From positions 1,156,477 to 1,208,724 of the forward strand of contig NZ_HG005139.1 in the NCBI RefSeq assembly GCF_000455265.1: DNA of 52,248 nucleotides. The letters run 5' to 3'. Below, piece by piece: positions 25,481 to 33,528 of the stretch (position 1 is the stretch's first letter; the number at the start of each line of letters is the position of its first letter). The notes under the pieces are model-generated. The model worked only from the letters and a program-made list of their open reading frames with translations, searched no databases and was not told the DNA's origin. Source of the stretch: Paenibacillus antibioticophila. GTDB taxonomy: Bacteria; Bacillota; Bacilli; Paenibacillales; Paenibacillaceae. The position numbers were made by a program, and so were the translations under genes.

Positions 25481-26368
25481 TCACATTTTAGCGGCTATAA
25501 TATAGCTTAAGATTGAGTTTTCTATCCAATATTTAAATATAATGTTTGGGTTTAGCCTCTCATATTTTTTCATTTTCAAGTACATTTCAAGGCCATCTGA
25601 AACATCATGCCATAAATCTGTAAACACAAAGTTAAAATTAGATGCTGGAAGATAATTTTCAGCATATTCGAACGCATCTGCTTGAACAATTTTTATTTTA
25701 TGAGCACTTTTGAATTGGGGCAGTATAAATTCAGAAAACAGAGTGATAATATCTGGATTCATTTCAACTACCGTAATACTGTTGACACAACTTTTTTCTG
25801 AAATCATAAAAGCATAATACCCAAGGCCTAATCCAAAGGTCAAAACATTTCCAAATGAATCATTGATAGCTTCCTTCATTGTCTCTATCTCGTTTGGTGT
25901 TATAGCCATCCATAATCTGTCATTTTCCAGTAGAGCCGGGTAACTGAATTCTACTTCGAAAAAACCAATTTGAGGAATTTGCCTTCCATGGTTTGTTATC
26001 AAAACGTCATTACACACAAAACAATTAAAAGGCTTGTATTGCTCATATTTCAATTCGCAATTTCCAATTTTTATCGATGGAATACTAATATTTGAATAAA
26101 AAGATTTTTTTATATAATCCTCTGGATTCATTTTATGAATCATGCGGGGAAAGTAGGTATTAAAAAATTCTTTATCATCTGCATTATCAATTAAATCAAT
26201 TCCATATAGAGAAGAGATTAGCACAGAAACAGCATATTCACTAGAAACTCCTAATTCAATTAGCTTTATAACGTCGTATTCATTTACTAATGCAGGTGTG
26301 TTATTTAAAAAATGACCTATAATTGAAAAAGCCTTTTGATTACTTTCTTTAACTTTAGTTTCAATCAA
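25481..26368 (-). CDS. SAM-dependent methyltransferase / spermidine-synthase-like protein
   Basis: The TTG at 26368 has AGAGGTG just upstream; the ATG at 26404 is in frame but has no site. The product is about 295 residues. After an N-terminal helical part (about 1-100) there is a Rossmann methyltransferase core: NVLTFGLGLGYYAFMISE (SAM-binding glycine loop), ITVVEMNPDIITLF (acidic end of strand 2), KIVQADAFEY and FNFVFTDLWHD. This pattern is close to polyamine (spermidine) synthases, but no known substrate residue was confirmed. The composition is AT-rich compared with neighbours, so horizontal gain is likely. It stands alone, leftward, with no operon partners. It may methylate or aminopropylate a small molecule. 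Confidence 0.65.
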   Translation of the reverse strand: MIETKVKESNQKAFSIIGHFLNNTPALVNEYDVIKLIELGVSSEYAVSVLISSLYGIDLIDNADDKEFFNTYFPRMIHKMNPEDYIKKSFYSNISIPSIKIGNCELKYEQYKPFNCFVCNDVLITNHGRQIPQIGFFEVEFSYPALLENDRLWMAITPNEIETMKEAINDSFGNVLTFGLGLGYYAFMISEKSCVNSITVVEMNPDIITLFSEFILPQFKSAHKIKIVQADAFEYAENYLPASNFNFVFTDLWHDVSDGLEMYLKMKKYERLNPNIIFKYWIENSILSYIIAAKM

Positions 26369-26523
26369 TTTTTTCACCTCTAGACGAAAAAATGGGGTAA
26401 CCATATTTTAGTTAACTCAACCAGCGCGAATCGATTGAATATCTGTCGCGCTGTCTGATTAGCTTTTCATCCGTCTTCTACCGCTATCTTTGAAGACTAA
26501 TAAGCACATATAATAACTGGTAT

Positions 26524-27597
26524 TTACGATTGGGAAGCAAAAGCCCTTCCTAAAGGCACTCCTTTTTGAGAAGACAATTTCTTCGTAAGGACTTGCTTTA
26601 GCAGGGTAATTCCCCATGCCACAATAAAGATTAAGCTAAGCTGGATAGCTTCTGTAGCAATAGATTGGCCGCCATAAATCAAATGCATGAAGCCTTTAAT
26701 TCCATTGGATGCCGGAAGAAAGCTTCCAATATTACGATAGAAAGGTGCAAGCATATCAGACGAGATAATATTACCTGCTGTCATAAGTTGAAACGGAACA
26801 ATAGCTACGTTAAACAGAGGCCCAGCGGAGCCGAATAACTCAAATGCCATTTGAGTCGTTGCAATGCACGCTAATATTAGGAGCAATTGAAAACCGAAAG
26901 TTGCTCCGAATGAAGCTGCAGAGGATATAAATAAACGAGTAGAAGTAGTTAACATAAAGGCAAGCAAAACTGCTATGCAAGCAAGAAGAGCCTGGCGATT
27001 CCAGAACAAACGCCACTTTGGAATTGCTCGCGTCAGGATCTTGGAGCTCAAATTAAACTGAATTGCAGATGTCATCATTGCTATATACGGAATAAAACCG
27101 AGTAACATTGGAAGAATATTGGCAGAAAAATCTTTGGTAGAATGGTTGCCAACAATAGTTGCTTGTACCGCATTCGTCTGAGATATGGTTGCGGACAAAG
27201 CATCAGTCATTTGATATGCGGAAGCACTCAGCATTGACTTTACAACATCAGAGACATCTTCTTTCATTTCGAACCTTATTTCGCCGCGCCCATCGGCGAA
27301 GGTTTCTGGAATGAACACAATCATGCTCCATTTTCCGTTAAACATCTGCTTCCTGGCCTGATTTAGGCTCTCCGCTTGCTCAAGGTCAAAGGGAGCTGAG
27401 TTTGTCAATTGCTGCAGAACGGTGTTGCCTTCTTCTCCAGCTTCGTTCACGATTGCTGCATGGATACGGTCAATTCGATCATTTGCCCCGCGATAGCCAG
27501 TCATCCAGACAATTGTGAATAGCATAGGAACAAGTAATGCAAAGATAAGTCCCATCTTAGTGGGATGACATTTTATAAACTCTTTGAACGTTGACAT
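26524..27597 (-). CDS. YhgE/Pip or ABC-2-type membrane protein
   Basis: ATG 27597 follows AGAGG. The 357-residue product has one N-terminal membrane segment (about 14-33), a roughly 130-residue outside domain with the family's IVNEAGEEG, NARKQMFNGKWSMIVFIPETF-like strand and VKSMLSASAYQ, then about five C-terminal membrane segments (from 165). This matches YhgE/Pip or ABC-2-type permeases (as in phage receptors and export complexes), though the length is short for YhgE. No partner ATPase or TetR regulator is adjacent. Upstream, near 27865, an ACACGTGT palindrome lies on the promoter side and could be an operator. The role may be export of a lipid, drug or cell-surface component. Confidence 0.65.
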   Translation of the reverse strand: MSTFKEFIKCHPTKMGLIFALLVPMLFTIVWMTGYRGANDRIDRIHAAIVNEAGEEGNTVLQQLTNSAPFDLEQAESLNQARKQMFNGKWSMIVFIPETFADGRGEIRFEMKEDVSDVVKSMLSASAYQMTDALSATISQTNAVQATIVGNHSTKDFSANILPMLLGFIPYIAMMTSAIQFNLSSKILTRAIPKWRLFWNRQALLACIAVLLAFMLTTSTRLFISSAASFGATFGFQLLLILACIATTQMAFELFGSAGPLFNVAIVPFQLMTAGNIISSDMLAPFYRNIGSFLPASNGIKGFMHLIYGGQSIATEAIQLSLIFIVAWGITLLKQVLTKKLSSQKGVPLGRAFASQS

Positions 27598-27954
27598 GGT
27601 ATTTTCAAAACCTCTTTCTCTTTATTAAATCATAGGCGTATGCATCTATTAGTTTGGACGAACGCTTAAAGCGGTTTATTCGCTAAACACAAACATCAAA
27701 ACAATGAGAGACTTCTACTGTGCATAGTGGTATCATTTTGTTGGACGTGAAAACGGGTGTTTGCTTAGTAACTGTTTTTCATTTGATTTTCATTCATATT
27801 AACAGCCTCCTTTTTTCATATAGATAATGACCAACTGAAACAACTTTTTTACTATACCACACACGTGTCAAGTGACTGCGGAAATTCAAATGAAAGTCAA
27901 GCTATTTTTTTATGAAAAAATCACATAATATAATGCCAACTCATTTCACAATGA

Positions 27955-28144
27955 AATGCTTACTTTTAATAGTGTCCATGCGGCCGACAGTTTGTTTCAG
28001 GAAGCGAAGCAACTGCTCGAAAATTCCTCCATGAGGGTGAATTTGATCGCAAAGAAGGTTGGCTTTGGCAGTATCACTCACTTTGGGCGGATGTTCAAGC
28101 AGGTGACAGGACAGCGCCGCTGTATTACGGAAGAGGGGATGAGA
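27955..28144 (+). pseudogene. Decayed copy of an AraC-regulator C-terminus
   Basis: From 28000 the frame reads QEAKQLLENSSMRVNLIAKK, then VGFGSITHFGRMFKQVTGQ, nearly identical to the last 45 residues of the AraC gene at 13577-14419. The DNA matches over about 140 bases. A single lost G after CAGGACAG shifts the frame (RRCITEEG). Only the DNA-binding end survives. The 27598-27954 gap before it has no other gene. Confidence 0.8.
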
Positions 28145-28169
28145 GGCAGGGGCATGTCAGAAGAAATAA

Positions 28170-28206
28170 AGGCTCTGAACTGGCTGGAATCACCGTTTCA
28201 GAGCCT
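28170..28206 (-). terminator. Bidirectional terminator for the leftward dehydrogenase operon
   Basis: AGGCTCTGAA (28170-28179) pairs with TTCAGAGCCT (28197-28206). On the minus strand it is followed by TTTATTTCTTC, 22 bases beyond the last stop codon of the operon. On the plus side GCTTTATT follows. Confidence 0.7.
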
Positions 28207-28227
28207 GCTTTATTAGCTTCAATTCCA

Positions 28228-29277
28228 TCAGGAATAGATGGGACGGCTGCTCATCCGATCGGCCTGCGCTTGGGAAGAAGCGTACAGATCGGTGATTAAC
28301 CGCATGGTTTTGATTCCTTCCTCAGCATGAACCGGAAAGCGCGTCCCGCTGCGGACATGATCGTAAAAATCCTCGATCAATAGCTGATGACTGATGCCCC
28401 AATAGGATTTGCCCGTAATCAGTCCTTGCTCATCCAAGGTTGCCGGAGGCTCGCACAGCAGCGTCTCGCTGCCGTGCTGGACGAGGTGCAGGCAATCGTT
28501 CCGCTGCCGGAGGACCCCCTGCTCGAATACAAGCTCGAGCTCGACCGGAGAATTGGAGACATAGGCGTTCGTAGCATAAAATAATCCCCGTGCTCCATTG
28601 GTAAACCGGATATGGGCGTGCGCCGTATCCTCGACTTCGATCGTATCGCCCAGAGCATCGGTGGTTGCGCTGCCTTCAATGGAAGCTACCTCGCCGCCGA
28701 ACCATTGCAGCAGGTCGAGGGTATGAATCGCCTGGTTAATCAGCACACCGCCGCCTTCGGTCGCCCAGCTCCCCCGCCAAGGGCTGGAGGTATAATACGA
28801 AGGCTCGCGACTCCAGGTGACGATTCCTTTAAGGCCAAGCAGACGCCCCAGTGTTCCCTTGTCGATCATTTCCCGGATGGCCCGGGATGAAGCATTATAA
28901 CGGTTTTGAAAGGTAATCCCCAGCTGAGCCGGGCTCTGGCTTGCCTCCCGAAGCAAAGCCTCTGCTGCGTGGAGATGATGAGCCATCGGCTTTTCCGTAA
29001 GAACATGCTTGCCGGAACGGAGCAAATCGATCGCCATCCCGGCATGGAGATGATGGGGTGTGCATAGATGCACAACCTGAATATCCTCCCGATTCAGCAG
29101 CGTTTGAAAATCGCTGGCTGCCTCACAATGATATTTCTCAGCGGCCTGTGCGGCTCTGACCGGATCAATGTCTACGATCAGCTTCAGATGCACTCCGTTC
29201 AATTTGGCGAGACTTTCGGCATGAACGGTGGATATCGCACCAGCGCCGACAATGGCCGCACCGATCGGATCTCTCAT
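28228..29277 (-). CDS. Gfo/Idh/MocA-family dehydrogenase (operon gene 4)
   Basis: ATG 29277 is preceded by AGGAAGG. The 349-residue product has the N-terminal Rossmann fold (AAIVGAGAISTVHAESL), the EKP motif (VLTEKPMAHHL), and the HTLDLLQWFGGE helix of the family's substrate domain. It lies 16 bases behind the previous gene, so it is co-transcribed. The enzyme likely acts on the same sugar acid or sugar as the two related dehydrogenases in the operon. The cofactor should be NAD or NADP. The exact substrate cannot be read. Confidence 0.85.
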   Translation of the reverse strand: MRDPIGAAIVGAGAISTVHAESLAKLNGVHLKLIVDIDPVRAAQAAEKYHCEAASDFQTLLNREDIQVVHLCTPHHLHAGMAIDLLRSGKHVLTEKPMAHHLHAAEALLREASQSPAQLGITFQNRYNASSRAIREMIDKGTLGRLLGLKGIVTWSREPSYYTSSPWRGSWATEGGGVLINQAIHTLDLLQWFGGEVASIEGSATTDALGDTIEVEDTAHAHIRFTNGARGLFYATNAYVSNSPVELELVFEQGVLRQRNDCLHLVQHGSETLLCEPPATLDEQGLITGKSYWGISHQLLIEDFYDHVRSGTRFPVHAEEGIKTMRLITDLYASSQAQADRMSSRPIYS

Positions 29278-29293
29278 GATGCATCCTTCCTGT

Positions 29294-30409
29294 CTATAGA
29301 GATGTGGTGAGATGAAGAGCCTGGTTCTGTGCCTTCAGACAGAGCTCTGCGGCTTTGAAGGCATGCTCCTGGGTCATCGCATGCTCGGTCCGGTGGATGC
29401 AATCCAGGATCAGCTCTCCGAAATATGGAAATCCGATCTGCCCGCGAACGGAGAAATGCTGCTCGCCATCCTTGTTGACCAGATAGACATGATCCCCCTG
29501 CCGATCCCGGGCAATGTCGGTATATTTTCGCAGCTCGATGTAGCCATCCGTTCCCATAATGAACGTCCGGCCGTCTCCCCAGGTGCTTAATCCGTCCGGC
29601 GTAAACCAGTCTACCCGGAAGTACTGGGTCGCTCCGTTATCCCCGACGAGTGTCGCGTCACCGTAATCCTCCAGCTCGGGGTATTCGGCATGGTTATAGT
29701 TGGCGACCTTGCTGTGCACGACCTCGGCATCCTTGCAGCCGGAGTAGAACAGGAATTGCTCGATCTGATGGCTCCCGATGTCGCAAAGAATACCGCCGTA
29801 CTTTTCCTTTTCAAAGAACCAGGAGGGTCTGGAGGGAGCGTTCAGCCGATGCGGTCCAAATCCGGTAATCTGCAGCACTCGTCCGATCGCGCCTTGCTGA
29901 ATCAGCTGTCCGGCGTAAACCGCAGATTCCACATGCAGGCGCTCGCTATAGTATACGGCATATTTTCGTCCGGTCTCTTGAACCTTCCGGCGGGCATCCT
30001 CCAATTGCTTCAGGCTGGTAAACGGCGCCTTGTCCGTAAAGTAATCCTTCCCGGCATCCATCACCCGAAGCCCCAATGGGCCGCGTTCAGACGGAATCGC
30101 AGCGGAGGCAACAAGCCGAACCTCCGGGTCCTGAAGAATTTGTTCCAGACTGTCGGCAGGAGCTGCCTGCGGATACGATTTCAAAAATGCCTGCACTTTG
30201 GCCGGGTCCGGATCATAAACCCATTTCAGGGTCGCTCCGGCCTCGATCAATCCGCCAGTCATGCCATAAATATGTCCATGATCCAGCGCAGCGGCTGCAA
30301 ATATGAACTCGCCCGCCTGCACGACTTGATTCGGCCGGCCCTTTGGCGCGTAGTTCATTCCGTCGCTGGTCTGAAAAGATTCAACTTGTCCGTTAGCTTC
30401 TGATGGCAT
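29294..30409 (-). CDS. Gfo/Idh/MocA-family dehydrogenase (operon gene 3)
   Basis: ATG 30409 has AAGGAGG at 11 bases. The 371-residue product has a Rossmann region without the textbook GxGxxG (AAAALDHGHIYGM) and with a shifted motif: DKAPFTSLKQ replaces EKP, with Lys at the same place. The HHD-like block reads GGILCDIGSHQIEQFLFYSG. This places it in a divergent Gfo/Idh subfamily. It is 15 bases after the isomerase gene. An N-terminal extension of about 30 residues (MPSEANGQVESFQTSDGMNY) precedes the fold. Confidence 0.8.
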   Translation of the reverse strand: MPSEANGQVESFQTSDGMNYAPKGRPNQVVQAGEFIFAAAALDHGHIYGMTGGLIEAGATLKWVYDPDPAKVQAFLKSYPQAAPADSLEQILQDPEVRLVASAAIPSERGPLGLRVMDAGKDYFTDKAPFTSLKQLEDARRKVQETGRKYAVYYSERLHVESAVYAGQLIQQGAIGRVLQITGFGPHRLNAPSRPSWFFEKEKYGGILCDIGSHQIEQFLFYSGCKDAEVVHSKVANYNHAEYPELEDYGDATLVGDNGATQYFRVDWFTPDGLSTWGDGRTFIMGTDGYIELRKYTDIARDRQGDHVYLVNKDGEQHFSVRGQIGFPYFGELILDCIHRTEHAMTQEHAFKAAELCLKAQNQALHLTTSL

Positions 30410-30424
30410 TGATAGTCGTCCTCC

Positions 30425-31273
30425 TTAAATTCGCTCATGAATGAATTCGGCAAATTGCCGAAGCATAGCTCTGGAATTCCATGTACCGCTGAAGTCCTCG
30501 ATGCCGAGATAGCCGTCGTAGTGAACGGACTTCAAATCCGCCAGCAGCCGGGCGAAATCGACGATCCCGTTATGCAAGGAGGCCCATTCGCAGCGCCATT
30601 CGGCCGTTCCGTCCTTAAGCTTGCCGGTTTCTTTCCAGGCGGCGTTCTTGATGTGAACATGCGCCAGATAAGGACCAAGCAGCTCCAGTCCCAGCTTGAA
30701 CTGCTCGTAGCCTTCGTACACCATGTTACCAGGGTCAAACAAGACGCCGATCAGGTCGGGATCGCAGTGGTTGACAAGCCGATGGGCCAGGCCGGCGCTG
30801 GGGGCGATGGTGAAATGATGCGTCTCCACGACCCCTTTGACGCCGTATTGCTTGGCAAGCCGCTCGGCTTCCTTCAGATAACGGACCGTCTTGTCATAAA
30901 GCTCGGGATAAGGCGTCCCGTCGCCATATCCGGCGGCTCCGACGCGAATCATCTTTGCGCCCAGCAGACGAGCAGCATGGAAGGCTTGCTCTGTCTCCTC
31001 CAGTCCAAGGTGATTCAAGTAGGGGGTAACACTGACCATTTCCAGGCCTGCCGCTTCGGTAAGGTGCTTGAAGCGCAGCAGCTCCTCGTCCGGGAAAGAC
31101 GGGTCAATCGAGCATAGATTGTTGCGCCAGTAGGACGGCGCTTCTCCGGCCACATCGGCTGGAATCTCCTTGTACCGCCATTCCACGCCATGGAGTCCTG
31201 CTTCCCGAGCCGCTTGAACCAGTTCCTCCGGTGTAAGATCCGGTGTTGCTACGGTAAATACGGACAATTTCAT
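30425..31273 (-). CDS. Sugar phosphate isomerase/epimerase (TIM barrel, AP-endonuclease-2 family)
   Basis: ATG 31273 follows AAGGAGG. The 282-residue product shows the xylose-isomerase-like barrel: MKLSVFTVATPDLTPEELVQ, HGVEWRYKEIP, GVVETHHFTI (metal-binding Glu/His), IGVLFDPGNMVYEG (Asp-Pro-Gly-Asn signature) and YLAHVHIKN, with GIEDFSG at the end. These residues bind a divalent metal. Related enzymes are inosose dehydratases, tagatose epimerases or 3-keto-glycoside isomerases and work with Gfo/Idh dehydrogenases, as here. The pathway is probably oxidation/epimerisation of an unusual sugar in the cytoplasm. Confidence 0.85.
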   Translation of the reverse strand: MKLSVFTVATPDLTPEELVQAAREAGLHGVEWRYKEIPADVAGEAPSYWRNNLCSIDPSFPDEELLRFKHLTEAAGLEMVSVTPYLNHLGLEETEQAFHAARLLGAKMIRVGAAGYGDGTPYPELYDKTVRYLKEAERLAKQYGVKGVVETHHFTIAPSAGLAHRLVNHCDPDLIGVLFDPGNMVYEGYEQFKLGLELLGPYLAHVHIKNAAWKETGKLKDGTAEWRCEWASLHNGIVDFARLLADLKSVHYDGYLGIEDFSGTWNSRAMLRQFAEFIHERI

Positions 31274-31319
31274 CGCTGGTTGAGCCTCCTTGGAATACCT
31301 TGGTATAAAAACTCAGAGC

Positions 31320-32483
31320 CTAATGCGTGCCCGAAACATCGAGCGTTTTGCCGCCTTCGCTTGCTTTGCGGAAGGTTGAGGCTTCGATCTTCTCTTGCAG
31401 CTTGGCGTGGTACAAGTCCTCATCGAGCGGCAGCTCCACCCAATCCTCGGTCCAGGACGACAAATGCATGGCGTTGGACAGCGTCAATCCGTGAATGCCG
31501 TCCTTTCCCGGAGCCAGCAACGGCTCGCCGTGAAGAATGGCGTTCGTGAAATTCCGTAAAATTCCTTTATGCTGCGAGCCTTCCCCTTCATGGATGGGAA
31601 TATCGCATTTCCAGCATTCGGGCTGGCCGAAGCCGCCGGTGAATTCCGCATTGAACTGAGGCTCGGGCACCCGCAGCCGCCAGAACGTCAGCTTGCCGTC
31701 CTCGATAACGATTTTTCCGTTATCTCCGGTCAGCTCATAGCGATTCGTTCCGGGCGCTTCGCCGGTAGTGGTCACGAACAGCCCTGTGGCGCCGTTGCTA
31801 TATTCAACATAAGCGGTGACGTCATCCTCGACCTCGATGTTCCGATATTTTCCGAAGTGACAGAACGCACGAACCCGAGTTGGCATCATCCCGGTCGTCC
31901 ACTGCCAGAGGTCAAGCTGATGCGGATCCTGATTGAGCAGCACGCCGCCGCCTTCTCCGGCCCAGGTAGCGCGCCAGCCGCCGGAATCGTAATAGCTCTG
32001 CGACCGGTACCAGTTCGTAATAATCCAATTCGTCCGGCGAATCTCGCCGAGCTCCCCGGACAATACCAGCTCGCGCAGCTTGGCATAGAGCGGGTTGGTC
32101 CGCTGGTTGTACATAATGCCGAACAGCTTGTCTGAGGCTTCAGCCGCGCGGTTCATCTCCCGGACTGCCTTGGTGTAGACGCCAGCCGGCTTTTCAATCA
32201 ACACATGGTAACCGCTCTCAAAAGCTTGTACCGCAAGGGCGGGATGATCATAGTGAGGCGTTGCAATTAAAACCGTATCCATTGCGCGGGACGCAAAGAA
32301 ATCATCGGGATTGCTGAATGCAAGCACTTGGTCAGGGAGGTGCTCATGTGCCCATTCCAGCCGTTTGGGGTTTGTATCGCATACCGCAGTCAGCTCTGCT
32401 CCCTGAATATCTTGAACCAGGCTTAACGCGTGGGAAGAGCCCATATTACCGATGCCGATGATGCCAAACCGTACTTTGTTCAT
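31320..32483 (-). CDS. Gfo/Idh/MocA-family dehydrogenase (operon gene 1)
   Basis: The start is ATG 32483 (AGGCAGGTA upstream) giving 387 residues; the ATG at 32513 lacks a site. It has a Rossmann start (VRFGIIGIGNMGSSHALSL), EKP (LIEKPAGVYTKAVREM), and the structural LLNQDPHQLDLWQWTTGMM block. It leads the leftward four-gene operon. Divergent from it, across 185 bases, is the AraC regulator at 32669, the likely controller. The role is inferred as first oxidation or last reduction of a sugar, with the isomerase next to it. Confidence 0.85.
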   Translation of the reverse strand: MNKVRFGIIGIGNMGSSHALSLVQDIQGAELTAVCDTNPKRLEWAHEHLPDQVLAFSNPDDFFASRAMDTVLIATPHYDHPALAVQAFESGYHVLIEKPAGVYTKAVREMNRAAEASDKLFGIMYNQRTNPLYAKLRELVLSGELGEIRRTNWIITNWYRSQSYYDSGGWRATWAGEGGGVLLNQDPHQLDLWQWTTGMMPTRVRAFCHFGKYRNIEVEDDVTAYVEYSNGATGLFVTTTGEAPGTNRYELTGDNGKIVIEDGKLTFWRLRVPEPQFNAEFTGGFGQPECWKCDIPIHEGEGSQHKGILRNFTNAILHGEPLLAPGKDGIHGLTLSNAMHLSSWTEDWVELPLDEDLYHAKLQEKIEASTFRKASEGGKTLDVSGTH

Positions 32484-32668
32484 ATTGCTACCTGCCTTTC
32501 TTCTTGCGTTCATCCTTACTTATCGCTTTTAGCTTAGCCTGAATATGGAGGAAAGAGAATGACAAGGATTAAGCGTATTTTGCACATAATTAAGGTGAAT
32601 ATGATAAATTTCTCTGTCGTGTTACAATCAAGGGAGAAGAAAATCCATGATGGAGAGGATTGGGAAAG

Positions 32669-33499
32669 ATGATGAATGAAATGGAGCTTCAGGCCGGGAG
32701 AATGCCCGAAAGCTTGACTGTGACGGTAACGCACGCGCAACTGAAAACCGGTTTTCCCGGCTGGAACCGGACGGAGCAGTCCCCGAGCTTTAATCGGCTG
32801 TATTTCATTCCTCAAGGGGAAGGCTCTGTCATAATCAATGGCGAGACCTATTACCCGCGTCCCAATCAATTGATGATCATGCCAGCGGGGTCCAGTCAAA
32901 CGACGTTTACGAATCCGGACAATCCGTATTCAAGATATTTTTGCCATTTCGATGCCCAGGTGGGAGGCTGGCCGCTGTTTCATGCGGGGAGCAAGCTCTA
33001 TATCAGCAGTGTCCGCAACCCGGAGCAGGTCCGTCTGACGTTTGAGGAGATGATCCGCCAATTTCAGAGCGGCGGCCCTTTCGCCGGGCTGCGGATGCAG
33101 GCCTGTCTGCTCAACCTGCTTGCCTGCTGTCTGGAGGAGGGGGGATATCACGATTATTTGAAGGATTACATGCAAATGACGGAAAGAAACAAGCTGGGGA
33201 AAGTGCTGGCGTATATTCAGGAGCATCTGTGCGAGCCGATCGAGATCGAAGCGCTGGCCCATCTCGTCCATTTGCATCCAAACTATTTCATTCCTTATTT
33301 CAAAAAAATCATGGGCGTCACCCCTATGCATTACGTGCAGCAAAAGCGGATGGAGGAAGCCAAGCGGCTCTTGACCTTCACGGACTCCAGCATTGCCGAT
33401 ATTGCCGAGCAACTGGGCATGCAGCTGGCGCATTTCTCCCGCCAATTCAAGAGCCACGCGGGAATATCGCCAACCTCTTATCGGGCTTGTACGCGATGA
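32669..33499 (+). CDS. AraC-family regulator (probable controller of the leftward operon)
   Basis: I prefer ATG 32669, 10 bases after GGAGAGG (32652-32658); TTG 32660 and ATG 32672 are close alternatives. The 276-residue product has a cupin sensor (about 30-110; FNRLYFIPQGEGSVIINGET, YYPRPNQLMIMPAGSSQ) and an AraC domain at about 175-274 (EIEALAHLVHLHPNYFIPYF; SIADIAEQLGMQLAHFSRQF). It is divergent from the dehydrogenase/isomerase operon and convergent with the membrane AraC gene (29 bases between stops). Confidence 0.88.
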   Translation: MMNEMELQAGRMPESLTVTVTHAQLKTGFPGWNRTEQSPSFNRLYFIPQGEGSVIINGETYYPRPNQLMIMPAGSSQTTFTNPDNPYSRYFCHFDAQVGGWPLFHAGSKLYISSVRNPEQVRLTFEEMIRQFQSGGPFAGLRMQACLLNLLACCLEEGGYHDYLKDYMQMTERNKLGKVLAYIQEHLCEPIEIEALAHLVHLHPNYFIPYFKKIMGVTPMHYVQQKRMEEAKRLLTFTDSSIADIAEQLGMQLAHFSRQFKSHAGISPTSYRACTR

Positions 33500-33528
33500 G
33501 CCGTTGCTCCGAAGCATCAAGGGGCTTA

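Noticed and set aside
33500..33528. Terminator between the convergent AraC genes of locus B
   Set aside because: The AAGGG/CCCTT arms are only five bases long and no T-run follows on either strand.
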